Source: Palsa-892 sp035295845 (GTDB lineage: Bacteria; Pseudomonadota; Alphaproteobacteria; Rhizobiales; Xanthobacteraceae). From it: a stretch of 64,000 nt of DNA. Under the pieces are notes generated by a model. The model had not been told where the DNA came from. It did not search any database and worked only from the letters and a program-made list of their open reading frames with translations. The DNA is taken from positions 1-64,000 of the forward strand of contig DATGIF010000028.1 in NCBI GenBank assembly GCA_035295845.1, written 5' to 3'. The position numbers and the translations under genes are program-made. Below are positions 53,825-62,534 of this stretch, piece after piece (positions within the stretch are counted from its first letter, which is position 1; each line of letters begins with the position of its first letter).

Positions 53825-54751
53825 ATGAACGTCTTTCTCGGCATAGCGCTGCAACTCGGCGCGACTTTCTCCTTCACCGTGATGGGCGCTTTCGTCCGCT
53901 ACATCGGCGAACGGGTGCCGCTCGGCGAGCAGGTTTTTGCGCGCTCCTTTTTCGCGCTGATCCCGCTGATCGCGATGCTGCAGTGGCGCGGCGAGCTTGC
54001 GAGCGCCGTCCGCACGAACAATCCGTTCGGGCATTTGCGGCGCGGGCTCACCGGCGTCTTTGCCATGGTCTGCATGTTCGCGGCCCTCGCGCGGCTGCCG
54101 CTTGTCGACGCCACGGCGATCGGTTTCGCTACGCCCTTGATCAACGTCGCGCTCGCCGCGATCTTTCTCGGCGAAAAGGTGCATATATTCCGCTGGAGCG
54201 CGGTGGCGGTGGGTCTTGTCGGCGTGATCGTGATGCTGTCGCCGCATCTTTTCGGCGCCGAGCGGCAGGAATCGAGCGCGATCGGCGCGCTGCTCGCGGT
54301 CTCCGGCGCCTTCCTGACCGCGGCCGCCATGACCCAGGTGCGCCACATGAGCGCGACGGAGACGACCGCCTCGCTTGTCTTCTCGTTCTCGCTGATTTCG
54401 ACGGTGGCGTCGCTCGCCACCCTTCCGTGGGGCTGGATCAAGCCCGCGCCGATGGATTCCCTGGTGCTGTTCCTGACCGGCATCGTCGGCGGGATCGCGC
54501 AGATCATGATCACCGAGAGCTATCGTCACGCCAGCGCCGGCACGGTGGCGCCGTTTTCCTACACGGCGATGCTGTGGTCGATCGCGCTCGGATTCCTGTT
54601 CTTCGGCGAAATACCCGAGCCGGTCGTGCTCGCAGGCGCGCTGCTCGTGATCGCGGCGGGGCTCTTCGTCATCTTCCGCGAGCGCAGGCTCGGGATTGAC
54701 CGCACGCTCGAGCGCGAGGCGGAGACGCCGCCGGCGGGGCCGGCGGTGTAA
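53825..54751 (+). CDS. EamA/DMT-family transporter
   Basis: A 308-residue inner-membrane protein with ten hydrophobic helices in two EamA repeats; the repeat ends (INVALAAIFLGEKVHIFRW and LWSIALGFLFFGEIPEPVVL) are recognisable. ATG 53825 is used rather than an in-frame start inside the cytochrome gene. Substrates range from amino acids to nucleotides; none can be assigned. It starts 16 bp after the cytochrome gene. Confidence 0.9.
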   Translation: MNVFLGIALQLGATFSFTVMGAFVRYIGERVPLGEQVFARSFFALIPLIAMLQWRGELASAVRTNNPFGHLRRGLTGVFAMVCMFAALARLPLVDATAIGFATPLINVALAAIFLGEKVHIFRWSAVAVGLVGVIVMLSPHLFGAERQESSAIGALLAVSGAFLTAAAMTQVRHMSATETTASLVFSFSLISTVASLATLPWGWIKPAPMDSLVLFLTGIVGGIAQIMITESYRHASAGTVAPFSYTAMLWSIALGFLFFGEIPEPVVLAGALLVIAAGLFVIFRERRLGIDRTLEREAETPPAGPAV

Positions 54752-54772
54752 TTTCCTGGAAGGTGATCCTTA

Positions 54773-54797
54773 CCGAAAACCGGGTCCCCCTTTTCGG
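54773..54797. repeat. Intergenic palindrome resembling a Rhizobiales dispersed repeat, possible bidirectional terminator
   Basis: CCGAAAA (54773-54779) pairs with TTTTCGG (54791-54797) around an 11-base loop. The context GATCCTTACCGAAAACCGGG resembles the GATCC-CCGAAAACCGG family of palindromes that I recall scattered between genes in Bradyrhizobium and relatives. It lies between two convergent genes, so it could end both transcripts. Confidence 0.5.
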
Positions 54798-54806
54798 GAG
54801 CCGCGC

Positions 54807-55043
54807 CTAGAACGCCTTGAACGTAATGATGGTCCGGGTATCGAGGATGCCGGGGATCGTCTGCACTTTCTCGTTGATGAAGTGGCCGATGTCGGTGCCG
54901 TCGTTGACGTAGAACTTCACCAGGAGATCGAAATCGCCGGCGGTGGAGTAGATTTCGGAGGCGATTTCAGCGTCGCCAATGCGGTTCGCGACCTCATAGG
55001 CCTTGCCGAGCTGGCACTTGATCTGAACGAAGAACGGGACCAT
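54807..55043 (-). CDS. Stand-alone Lrp/AsnC ligand-binding (RAM) domain protein
   Basis: A 78-residue protein that is only the RAM domain of Lrp/AsnC regulators: MVPFFVQIKCQLGKAYEVA, the AEIYSTAGDFDLLVKFYV effector strand, and the closing TRTIITFKAF. There is no DNA-binding helix-turn-helix. Such proteins form oligomers, bind small molecules such as amino acids and may adjust full-length Lrp proteins. GAGAGGCGTGA precedes the ATG. It converges on the EamA transporter gene. Confidence 0.9.
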   Translation of the reverse strand: MVPFFVQIKCQLGKAYEVANRIGDAEIASEIYSTAGDFDLLVKFYVNDGTDIGHFINEKVQTIPGILDTRTIITFKAF

Positions 55044-55173
55044 TCACGCCTCTCCCTCGGCCGACGTCGGCTTTTGGCGAAGCAACCAGAAAGGCTTCGC
55101 CGATGCAAGTCCGCGGCCGGATCGCCGAATGGACTTGCCTCGGTGATGGGGCGCTCCTAGTTTCGCGGCCGCA

Positions 55174-55839
55174 ATGAAGCTCGATATTTCGCTCTACGTC
55201 CTCGTCGATCCGGCGATCGCGAAAGGAAAGCCCCTCGATCAGCTCGCCGCGGCGGCGGCGAAGGGCGGCGCCACGCTCGTGCAGTTGCGGGACAAGACGG
55301 GAACGACGCGGCGGTCGATCGACGAAGCGCGCGCGATCAAGCATGCGCTGCGCGGCACCGGCGTGCCGCTCATCATCAACGACCGCGCCGATGTGGCGCT
55401 TGCCGTCGATGCCGGTGGAATTCATGTCGGCCGCGACGATCTCGATCCGCGCGATGCGCGCCGGCTCCTCGGCCCGCGCGCGATCATAGGCGTTTCGGTC
55501 AAGAGCGAAGCCGATATCGAGGCGCTCCCCATCGGCGCCGTGGACTATGCCTGTATCGGCGGCGTGTTTGCGACCACGAGCAAGGACAACCCCGATCGTC
55601 CGATCGGTCTTGACGGCTTTCGCCGGCTGCATGCGCGCCTACGCGCGCGCGCGCCGCAACTGCCGATCGGGGCGATCGCCGGGATCAACGAGACGAACGC
55701 CGCCGCGGTGATCGGCGCGGGCGCGGAAGGAATTGCGGTGATCTCGGCGGTGATCGCGGCCGCCGACGCGGAAGCGGCTGCGCGGCGGCTGCGCGCGCTT
55801 GTCGACGGCGCGCGGTCGAAAAGCGAAACTGCCGCATGA
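55174..55839 (+). CDS. thiE: Thiamine phosphate synthase
   Basis: A 221-residue TIM-barrel enzyme. VQLRDKTGTTRR is the HMP-pyrophosphate region, PLIINDRADVALAVDAGGIHVGRDDL the catalytic core and GAIAGINETNAAAVIGAGAEGIAVISA the phosphate-binding end. It joins HMP-PP with the thiazole phosphate. It overlaps thiD by four bases. No TPP riboswitch is visible upstream. Confidence 0.92.
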   Translation: MKLDISLYVLVDPAIAKGKPLDQLAAAAAKGGATLVQLRDKTGTTRRSIDEARAIKHALRGTGVPLIINDRADVALAVDAGGIHVGRDDLDPRDARRLLGPRAIIGVSVKSEADIEALPIGAVDYACIGGVFATTSKDNPDRPIGLDGFRRLHARLRARAPQLPIGAIAGINETNAAAVIGAGAEGIAVISAVIAAADAEAAARRLRALVDGARSKSETAA

Positions 55840-56645
55840 CGGCGCCGGTCGCGCTCACCATCGCGGGCTCGGATTCGGGCGGCGGTGCCGGCATCCAGGC
55901 GGATCTCAAGACATTTTCCGCGCTCGGCGTTTACGGCGCCTCGGTGATCACCGCGCTCACGGCGCAGAATACCCTCGGCGTTGTGGGTGTGTTCGACGTT
56001 CCGGCGGAATTCGTCACGGCGCAAATGGAGGCGGTTTATTCCGATCTCGCCATTGCCGCGACCAAGATCGGCATGCTCTCCCGGAGCGAAACGATCGAGG
56101 CGGTGGCGGCCAACCTCGACCGGCATGCCGCGAAAAACGTGGTGCTCGACCCGGTCATGGTCGCGGCCTCGGGCGATCCGTTGTTGCGGCCGGATGCCGT
56201 TGCCACGCTAAAGCGGCAACTCATTCCGCGCGCGCTTCTCGTCACGCCCAATCTCGCGGAGGCGGCCGTACTTGTCGGCGCGCCGGTCGCCGCGGACGAA
56301 GCGGCGATGCAAAAGCAGGGCGAGGCCATCCTCGCGCTTGGCTGCAAGGCGGTGCTGGTGAAGGGCGGTCACGGCAAGGGGCCGCAGGCCGTCGATCTCC
56401 TGATCGAGAAGGGTGGCGCGCGCCGCTACACGGCCGACCGCGTCGATACAAAGAACACCCACGGCACGGGTTGCACGCTATCCTCGGCGATCGCGGCGGG
56501 ACTCGCGAAAGGAATGCCGCTCGCTGACGCCGTTGCTGCGGCCAAAGACTTCGTCACCGGCGCGATCAAGGCGGCAAACGAGCTTTCGATCGGCAAGGGC
56601 CGCGGCCCGCTGCATCATTTTTATTCGTGGTGGCCGAAGGCGTAG
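55836..56645 (+). CDS. thiD: Hydroxymethylpyrimidine / phosphomethylpyrimidine kinase
   Basis: A 269-residue ribokinase-fold enzyme. IAGSDSGGGAGIQADLKTFSALGVYG is divided between the start and residue 32 as the substrate site, VLDPVMVAASGDPLL follows, and NTHGTGCTLSSAIAAGLA holds the catalytic aspartate-equivalent anion hole region (here KNTHGTGC). It makes HMP-PP for ThiE. The ATG overlaps the thiE stop, so the pair is translated together. It converges on tonB. Confidence 0.93.
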   Translation: MTAPVALTIAGSDSGGGAGIQADLKTFSALGVYGASVITALTAQNTLGVVGVFDVPAEFVTAQMEAVYSDLAIAATKIGMLSRSETIEAVAANLDRHAAKNVVLDPVMVAASGDPLLRPDAVATLKRQLIPRALLVTPNLAEAAVLVGAPVAADEAAMQKQGEAILALGCKAVLVKGGHGKGPQAVDLLIEKGGARRYTADRVDTKNTHGTGCTLSSAIAAGLAKGMPLADAVAAAKDFVTGAIKAANELSIGKGRGPLHHFYSWWPKA

Positions 56646-56663
56646 ATCGAAGGCCTCGGTGCC

Positions 56664-57404
56664 TCAGTTCAGATGAAACCGGATCGGCAGCACGAAGTCC
56701 CGCGTTTCCGCCTGCATGCTCGGGGGGAAGACCGGGAAAGGCTCCGCGCGCTGGATCATGTCCAGCGCTTCCTGATCGAGGTCGGCAAAGCCCGAACTTT
56801 TTAGAATGCTGCGGGCGAGTACGCGACCGCTGCGGTTGATCGTGAAGCTCACCGAGGCGACACCTTCTTCGCGGTTTGCCGCTGCGGTTTTGGGGTAGCG
56901 CTTGAATTTTTGCAGATGCGCGACCAGCAAGCCCTGCCAGGACGACTCCGCCAGATCCGGCCGTGCGTTCGAAGCGCCGATCGCCGGCGCTCGCAAGGCG
57001 GGTCCCGGGGGCGCTTCGAGATGCGGTGCCGTCGTCGTCGCGGGTGCGGATCGCGCCTCATCGACGTCGGGCTTCTTGGGCGGGGCAACGGTGGTCGCAA
57101 TGTCCGGCGCGGCTGGAAGTGCTTCGCGGACCTGGTCGGGTTGCTTCAGCTTTTCCTGGGCCTGCGTCATCTCAGGTCCCGGCGCGACATCCGTTGGCGG
57201 TGTCTGCGGTGCGCTCGGCGTCGCCGAAAGATCGATCAGGACGACGGGAACCCCCTCGGCCGCGGGCGGGCCGGAAAAATTCAACAACAGGCACCCGGCG
57301 ACGGCCGCGATGTGAGCGGCAAGCACGAAGAGGCTCGCCGTACCCCAACGCAGCAATAGATTGCGATCGTCCTCTTCAAAATAGGGGAGAGGCAACGCTC
57401 TCAC
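56664..57404 (-). CDS. tonB: TonB family energy transducer
   Basis: A 246-residue protein with one N-terminal transmembrane helix (about 22-42), a proline-rich middle and a C-terminal TonB domain (KRYPKTAAANREEGVASVSF, ending VFPPSMQAETRDFVLPIRF). It carries proton-motive energy from ExbB-ExbD to the outer-membrane receptor. The GTG start overlaps the exbD stop. It is the last gene of the receptor-exbB-exbD-tonB operon, so it probably serves that receptor. Confidence 0.9.
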   Translation of the reverse strand: MRALPLPYFEEDDRNLLLRWGTASLFVLAAHIAAVAGCLLLNFSGPPAAEGVPVVLIDLSATPSAPQTPPTDVAPGPEMTQAQEKLKQPDQVREALPAAPDIATTVAPPKKPDVDEARSAPATTTAPHLEAPPGPALRAPAIGASNARPDLAESSWQGLLVAHLQKFKRYPKTAAANREEGVASVSFTINRSGRVLARSILKSSGFADLDQEALDMIQRAEPFPVFPPSMQAETRDFVLPIRFHLN

Positions 57405-57826
57405 TTGGCGTCCCTGTTCTCAAGCCCGACCAGCGCCACTTTCAGGTAACCCGCGTCGCGCAACCGATTCATGATTTCCATGACACTGCCGTAGCTGACG
57501 ATCCTGTCGGCACGGAGAAATATGCGCTGGTTCTTGTCGCCACGGGTCGCGGCCGCAAGGGTTGCGGGCAGCGCGTCGAGGGTGGTCGGGTCGTCACCGA
57601 CCGTCAGCGACAAATCGGACTTCACGGTCAGAAAAACCGGCAGCTCCGGTCGCGGCGACGGCTCGATCGTCGAACCCGGGAGATCGACGGGAACGTCGAC
57701 CGTCGCGATGGGTGCGGCGACCATGAAGATGATCAAGAGGACCAGCATCACGTCGATAAACGGCGTGACGTTGATCTCGTGGGTTTCTTCGAGATCGTTC
57801 TCGCTTTCGTGAAGACGGATCGCCAT
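57401..57826 (-). CDS. exbD: ExbD biopolymer transport protein
   Basis: A 141-residue protein with a single N-terminal helix. EINVTPFIDVMLVLLIIFMV contains the conserved membrane aspartate, and the periplasmic part ends in ALVGLENRDAK. Two bases separate it from exbB and it overlaps tonB. With ExbB it forms the proton-driven motor. Confidence 0.94.
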   Translation of the reverse strand: MAIRLHESENDLEETHEINVTPFIDVMLVLLIIFMVAAPIATVDVPVDLPGSTIEPSPRPELPVFLTVKSDLSLTVGDDPTTLDALPATLAAATRGDKNQRIFLRADRIVSYGSVMEIMNRLRDAGYLKVALVGLENRDAK

Positions 57827-57828
57827 CG

Positions 57829-58641
57829 TTACTCCGCCGCGCGTGGAAGCCTGAGCTTTCCGCGCTCGAGGTCGCGGCTTACGAGCCGCATGATCGCAGC
57901 CACGGCATCGCCGATCAGCGCGCGATAGTCGCGGATGCCGCGCGAGAAGACGTTGTAAATCACCACGGCGGGAATGGCGGCAAAAAGGCCGAGCGCGGTT
58001 GCGAGCAGCGCTTCCGCTATACCCGGGGCGACGACGGCGAGATTTGTCGTATGCGCCAGAGAAATTCCGATGAAGCTGTTCATGATCCCCCAGACGGTCC
58101 CGAACAGTCCGACGAACGGCGCGGTTGCGCCAATCGTGGCGAGCACGCCGGTGCCGCGCGACATCTGACGGCTGAGCGATGCCTCGATCCGTTCCAGTTG
58201 CCAGGCGGTCCGTTCTTTCAGCGCTTCGCCATGGGCATCGACGGACAGGCGGATTTCAGCTGTCACGGCCTGGAGGAGCTTTGTCACACCGCCGCCTTCG
58301 CTGCCGAGTTGCTTGTCCGCTTCGGCGAGCGTGCGCGATTGATTGAGCACGCGCACGGCATGGGCGGCATCGCGTTTTGCTTTTCTCAGCTCCAAGGTCT
58401 TGACGAGCCACACCGTCCAGGTCACGAGCGAGGCAAAGGCGAGGCCGATCATGACCGCCTTCACCAAAATGTCGGCATGGATAAACATGCCCCACGGCGA
58501 CAGGTCGCGTGGAAGCAGCGAGAGCGCGGCGGGCGCCGCGGACTCTTGCGCGTTTGCCGCGAGCGGAAAGAAGGTTGGCAGAAGCGCCGCGGCGCTGCGC
58601 GCCAGATGGTTTTTTATCGGGGCCATTCCGCTATCGATCAT
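57829..58641 (-). CDS. exbB: ExbB biopolymer transport protein
   Basis: A roughly 270-residue protein with a cleavable signal-like N-terminus (ending LAANAQES) and three transmembrane segments. LATIGATAPFVGLFGTVWGIMNSF is interrupted by none of the usual changes, and ALLATALGLFAAIPAVVIYN is the third-helix motif. ATG 58641 gives the longer form; ATG 58626 is also possible. The receptor gene ends seven bases upstream. Confidence 0.92.
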   Translation of the reverse strand: MIDSGMAPIKNHLARSAAALLPTFFPLAANAQESAAPAALSLLPRDLSPWGMFIHADILVKAVMIGLAFASLVTWTVWLVKTLELRKAKRDAAHAVRVLNQSRTLAEADKQLGSEGGGVTKLLQAVTAEIRLSVDAHGEALKERTAWQLERIEASLSRQMSRGTGVLATIGATAPFVGLFGTVWGIMNSFIGISLAHTTNLAVVAPGIAEALLATALGLFAAIPAVVIYNVFSRGIRDYRALIGDAVAAIMRLVSRDLERGKLRLPRAAE

Positions 58642-58648
58642 GGGCAAC

Positions 58649-60892
58649 TCACAGTCGTTTCGACAAGCCGACAAAATAGCCGCGGCGGGGGCCGAATTGC
58701 GGCGCGAATACGCCGATGCCCGAGCCGTCCCTGATCTCGTAAACCTTGTCGAATAAGTTGACGATATCGAAGCGCGCCGTGAGCGGTCCGCCGTCATCGA
58801 CCTTGAAGTCGTGCGAGATGCCCACATTGACCTGCGTGTAGTAGGGCACGTGATCGCTGTTCGCGAATCCAGCGCGCAGCCCGCTGCCGTAGATGAGGTC
58901 GGCGCTGAAACGGGTGCCGTTCCAAAGATAGGAGGCGCCGGCGGAGCCCGTCCAATTCTGCGAGTGATCCGTGAAGATCCAGTGCGAATCGATGTAGGCG
59001 AGCTCGACCGGATCGGTGAAAAGATACTGGTTCGAAACGACCTTCGTCGCCATCTGTTGCGCCCAGGCAAGATTGGCATAGGCCCGGAAGTTTCCGGCGG
59101 TGTAGGCGGCCTTCAACTCGACGCCGACATTCTTGCCTTGCGCGTAGTTGAACCCGTTCAAGACATAGGCTGCCCCGAACTGTCCGTCGTCGAGAAGATC
59201 CTTGGCGAGCTTGTAATAGGCATCGATGCCGACCTCGAAGCCGGGAAATATTTTTTGCGTCACGCCGACATCGAAGACGTTGGACCGCTCCGGCAGCACC
59301 GGCCCGTAGGGCGGCGGTACGCCGGTATTTTGCTGAACGGTGGTGCAGCCCGGTGTGGGCGGGGTGCAGCCCGCAAACAGCGCGGTGTTGGTCGGCGTTG
59401 CGATTACCTGCGACGGCGGCGTGAAGTTGCGCGCGTAGCCGGCATGAAACACGGTGCCTTCGAACGGCTTGTAGGTGAGACCGACGCGCGGGCTGAATTG
59501 GTTGGCGTCAACAAATTGATACATCTGGTCGAAGCGGAGGCCGGTGTTCAGGGTCAGCTTGTCGGTGATCCGCCATTCGTCCTGCACATAGGTGCCGATC
59601 AGCCAGCCGAGCTTGGAGGTGGAATCGACAACGCCGAAGGGGATATCGCCGAAAGGCTGCAGGGTTTGCGTTGCGGCATCGACGGGCAGCAGCTGCGACG
59701 AGTTGGCGACCTGAGTCTGTTCGCCGCTGACCGAGAAGCCGGCGCGTAAGGTGTGTGCTTGGTTCAGGTGATAGGCGGCGTCGGCCTGAATGCCGTTGGT
59801 GAAGCCGCTGCGAAACACGTCGGTGGCAGCGCCGTTGAACATCAGGTCGCCGATCGTGTCCGGCATGAAGTGAACGCTGCTGTATTGGCTGAAGTAGGAG
59901 AGCTGCAGATCAACGTCCCCGAAGGACTTCTGCAGCGCCAGCACCGCGAAATGATTTTGCTCGAACTGGTTCTCGTTGAGGCGGGCGGAATCGAAAGCGG
60001 TGATGCCGAAGGCGGTGAACGCCGGCATTTGGCCGGGATTGTCCGGAATCTGATATTTTTTGACCGAGGTGCCGAAAATCAGGCTAAGCCGCGTCGAGTC
60101 GTCGATGACGGTGGAAACGTATCCGAAGCCCGATTCCTGCCGGGTGAAATCGTGGATGGCGTTGGGGCTCGACGTTGGATTCTCGAGGCCAAGATTGTCT
60201 TGCAGGTAGCGGCCGGTGAAAAAATACTCGGTGTTGCCGATCGTGCCGCTGTATTCGAAGTTCGGCGCGATCGTTCCGTGACTGCCGCCATAGACGCCGA
60301 AGGCGCCGCCGTTCTCGAAGCCGTTCCGTGTCGTGATGTCGACGATGCCGGCGGTGCGTAAGCCGAACTGGGCCGGCAGCGCTCCTGTGATCAACGAGAG
60401 ATTACCGACAAAACGGGTGTCGAGCACCTGGCCGAAACCCGAAACACCGTCCGGCAACATGATGCCGTTCACGCGGTACTGGATATTGGCGTGCTCGTTG
60501 CGGATATGCAGGTCACCGCTTGCCGCGGAATCCTGCGTGACGCCCGGCGTCTGCAAGAGCACCTTCTCGATCGGCGTGTCGGCTCCCTGCGGCAAGGCTT
60601 GAATTGCATCGCGGCCGATATCGTAGGAATTGGCGCCGGTCTTCGGCGATAGCTGCGAGCGCGCCGAATCGAATCGCCCGGTCTTCGCGGCGAGTTCGGC
60701 GGCCTCGGCCGAAGCGGGCTCAGCGTTCGCCGCCCCCGGATTGACGGGGGCGGGTTTCTTTTTCGGCGGGGGTTGCGGCTGTGTTACGTCGATGGGCGGA
60801 AGCGTGCTTTGCCCTGCGGCCGGGTTGCCGAGGCCGAGGATGCCGAGCGCCGGACCGCACGCGGCCAAGATCGCCAGAGACCGGAGCCGCAT
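58649..60892 (-). CDS. TonB-dependent outer-membrane receptor, probably metal-related
   Basis: A 747-residue protein with signal peptide (to about AAGQ), a proline/alanine-rich linker (about 30-70), a plug domain (LPQGADTPIEKVLLQTPGVTQD region to about 190) and a 22-strand-type barrel ending RRGYFVGLSKRL, with a C-terminal Leu rather than Phe/Trp. A cysteine pair lies in GCTPPTPGCTTVQQ. AGGGGGA precedes the ATG. It heads the operon with exbB, exbD and tonB. Two Zur-box-like repeats lie 62-96 bp upstream, which suggests zinc uptake; the divergent copCD genes keep copper possible. Confidence 0.88.
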   Translation of the reverse strand: MRLRSLAILAACGPALGILGLGNPAAGQSTLPPIDVTQPQPPPKKKPAPVNPGAANAEPASAEAAELAAKTGRFDSARSQLSPKTGANSYDIGRDAIQALPQGADTPIEKVLLQTPGVTQDSAASGDLHIRNEHANIQYRVNGIMLPDGVSGFGQVLDTRFVGNLSLITGALPAQFGLRTAGIVDITTRNGFENGGAFGVYGGSHGTIAPNFEYSGTIGNTEYFFTGRYLQDNLGLENPTSSPNAIHDFTRQESGFGYVSTVIDDSTRLSLIFGTSVKKYQIPDNPGQMPAFTAFGITAFDSARLNENQFEQNHFAVLALQKSFGDVDLQLSYFSQYSSVHFMPDTIGDLMFNGAATDVFRSGFTNGIQADAAYHLNQAHTLRAGFSVSGEQTQVANSSQLLPVDAATQTLQPFGDIPFGVVDSTSKLGWLIGTYVQDEWRITDKLTLNTGLRFDQMYQFVDANQFSPRVGLTYKPFEGTVFHAGYARNFTPPSQVIATPTNTALFAGCTPPTPGCTTVQQNTGVPPPYGPVLPERSNVFDVGVTQKIFPGFEVGIDAYYKLAKDLLDDGQFGAAYVLNGFNYAQGKNVGVELKAAYTAGNFRAYANLAWAQQMATKVVSNQYLFTDPVELAYIDSHWIFTDHSQNWTGSAGASYLWNGTRFSADLIYGSGLRAGFANSDHVPYYTQVNVGISHDFKVDDGGPLTARFDIVNLFDKVYEIRDGSGIGVFAPQFGPRRGYFVGLSKRL

Positions 60893-60953
60893 TGCATTCC
60901 CCCTGCACCCAACGCCCGCCGCGGTGATGCGAGCGAGCAGCGTTCATGCATCT

Positions 60954-60966
60954 GTTATACTATATC
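60954..60966. promoter_or_regulatory. Zur-box-like site 1
   Basis: GTTATACTATATC differs by one base from the proteobacterial Zur core GTTATAnTATAAC. It lies 62 bp upstream of the receptor start, where binding would block transcription. It is almost the same as site 2. Confidence 0.6.
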
Positions 60967-60975
60967 ATCCCCGTA

Positions 60976-60988
60976 GTTATATTATATC
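60976..60988. promoter_or_regulatory. Zur-box-like site 2
   Basis: GTTATATTATATC matches GTTATAnTATAAC at all but one position and differs from site 1 only at the central base. It starts exactly 22 bp after site 1, two helical turns, so two dimers would sit on the same face of the DNA. Both sites stand out in a very AT-rich patch within GC-rich sequence. Confidence 0.6.
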
Positions 60989-61132
60989 TTTTGCCAAGGC
61001 GGCAAGCGCCCGGCGCCGCGAATCCGACGATCCTCGATGATCGAACGAGGCAGGGCTGCCGCGTTGACCGGCGGCTTCGCGGCTATTTTCGTCGGCCCCG
61101 AAAATTGTGATATTGAGACCGGGGAAGCCGAC

Positions 61133-61519
61133 ATGGTGAGGGCAAATCGCCGCTACCAAACGGGTTGGCGCCGGCTCTTGGGCTGGTGCGCTGCCTATTT
61201 GCTCGTTCTGCATGTCGGCTTCGCCGGCGCCGCGACCGCGCATTTCTTCGCGCCGGTGAACGATGCCGGTCACGTCTTCTGCCTGAACGGCACCGACGGG
61301 CCGTCCTCACCCGCGAACGCGCCGGCGCAGGAAACGCACGGCAAGATTCACTGCGTGCTCTGCTCGGGCGGTGGCGCGATGGCGCTGCCATCGATGCAAC
61401 CGCCGGCCGCTCCCCGGCCAAGGCTTGCGGCCACCTTCGTTCCGGCGAGCGAGCAAGCGCCTTCCCCCAATCGCCGCCACGCGCCGAACCAATCCCGCGC
61501 GCCTCCGCTCGAAGTCTGA
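61133..61519 (+). CDS. DUF2946-like small membrane protein
   Basis: A 128-residue protein. GGGGAAGCCGAC precedes ATG 61133, which gives a clean N-terminal helix (GWCAAYLLVLHVGFAGAATA); a longer in-frame start has no support. A His/Cys patch (HVFCLNG, then KIHCVLCSGG) could bind metal, and the C-terminal 45 residues are Pro/Arg rich and look disordered. The pattern resembles DUF2946 proteins, which often sit near copper or TonB genes. It is first in a rightward group with an outer-membrane-like protein, copC and copD. Confidence 0.65.
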   Translation: MVRANRRYQTGWRRLLGWCAAYLLVLHVGFAGAATAHFFAPVNDAGHVFCLNGTDGPSSPANAPAQETHGKIHCVLCSGGGAMALPSMQPPAAPRPRLAATFVPASEQAPSPNRRHAPNQSRAPPLEV

Positions 61520-61576
61520 GAGCAGCGACGGCCACGCCGTCATCGCCAATCTCGTTCTTCTTTGCGGAGACGTTTT

Positions 61577-62533
61577 ATGCCATCCACGCGTTCAATCCTG
61601 CTTGCAGCCGCATTCGCGCTGCAATTCTGCCTGCCGCACGAAGCGGCGGCCCACTGCTTTATCGGCGCGCGCTTTTTCCCCGCCGGCGTCGTCAGCGACG
61701 ATCCCTGTGTCGCCGACGAGCTTTCGCTGCCGACGTTTTCGACCATTCAAATGCCGGCGACGGACACCGATCCCGCCACCCGCGTGACGTCCTACTCATT
61801 CGATTATTCGAAGCGGATCACGCCCGATCTCGGCATCGGCGTGGGCGGAAATTATTTGAAGCTCACCCCGCAGGGTCTTCGCGGCGCGAGCGGCTGGGAC
61901 AATTTCAGCACCTCGCTCAAATATCAGCTCTACGCCGACGCGCCGCACGAATTCGTCCTGTCGTTTGGGCTCGATGCCGATCTCGGCGGCACGGGTGCGA
62001 AACGCGTCGGCGCTGACAGCTTCAGCACGCTCACGCCGCAAATTTATGCGGGCAAGGGCTTTGGCGATCTCCCCGACAGCCTCGCTTACCTCAGGCCCTT
62101 CGGCATTACCGGCGTCGTCGGCTACGGCATTCCGACGCGCGCCGAGACGCTCATCCCGAACGGCACGCCAACTCCGGATGTCGAATTTAATCCGCGCATG
62201 CTGAATACCTCGCTCAGCGTGCAATACAGCCTGCCGTATCTGCAATCGAACGTGCGCGATACCGGTTTTGCGAGCATCGCCAATCATCTGATTCCGCTGG
62301 TCGAGTTCAGCTTCCAGACGCCGGTCAATACCATGCAAAAGGGTCAGACCGTCGGTACGATCAATCCCGGCTTCGTCTGGATCGAGCGGTACTACCAGGT
62401 CAGCGTGCAGGCGATCATTCCGGCCAACAGCCGCACCGGCAACAATACCGGCGTGATCGCGCAGCTCCACTTCTATCTCGACGACATTTTCCCCAACTCG
62501 ATCGGCAAGCCGATCTTCGGCGGGAGGCCGTGA
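61577..62533 (+). CDS. Outer-membrane beta-barrel-like protein, function unknown
   Basis: A 318-residue exported protein. GCGGAGA lies before ATG 61577. The signal peptide ends near HEAAAH. Two cysteines (HCFIGARFFP and DDPCVAD) lie near the mature start, then alternating strands (SYSFDYSKRITPDLGIGVGGNY; SVQAIIPANSRTGN) suggest a small barrel. It recalls transporter-like outer-membrane proteins found beside copper genes. I cannot name its substrate. It ends one base before copC. Confidence 0.65.
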   Translation: MPSTRSILLAAAFALQFCLPHEAAAHCFIGARFFPAGVVSDDPCVADELSLPTFSTIQMPATDTDPATRVTSYSFDYSKRITPDLGIGVGGNYLKLTPQGLRGASGWDNFSTSLKYQLYADAPHEFVLSFGLDADLGGTGAKRVGADSFSTLTPQIYAGKGFGDLPDSLAYLRPFGITGVVGYGIPTRAETLIPNGTPTPDVEFNPRMLNTSLSVQYSLPYLQSNVRDTGFASIANHLIPLVEFSFQTPVNTMQKGQTVGTINPGFVWIERYYQVSVQAIIPANSRTGNNTGVIAQLHFYLDDIFPNSIGKPIFGGRP

Positions 62534-62534
62534 C

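Noticed and set aside
55044..55173. TPP riboswitch upstream of thiE-thiD
   Set aside because: I could not find the conserved thi-box segments (CUGAGA and the second sensor arm) in the leader.
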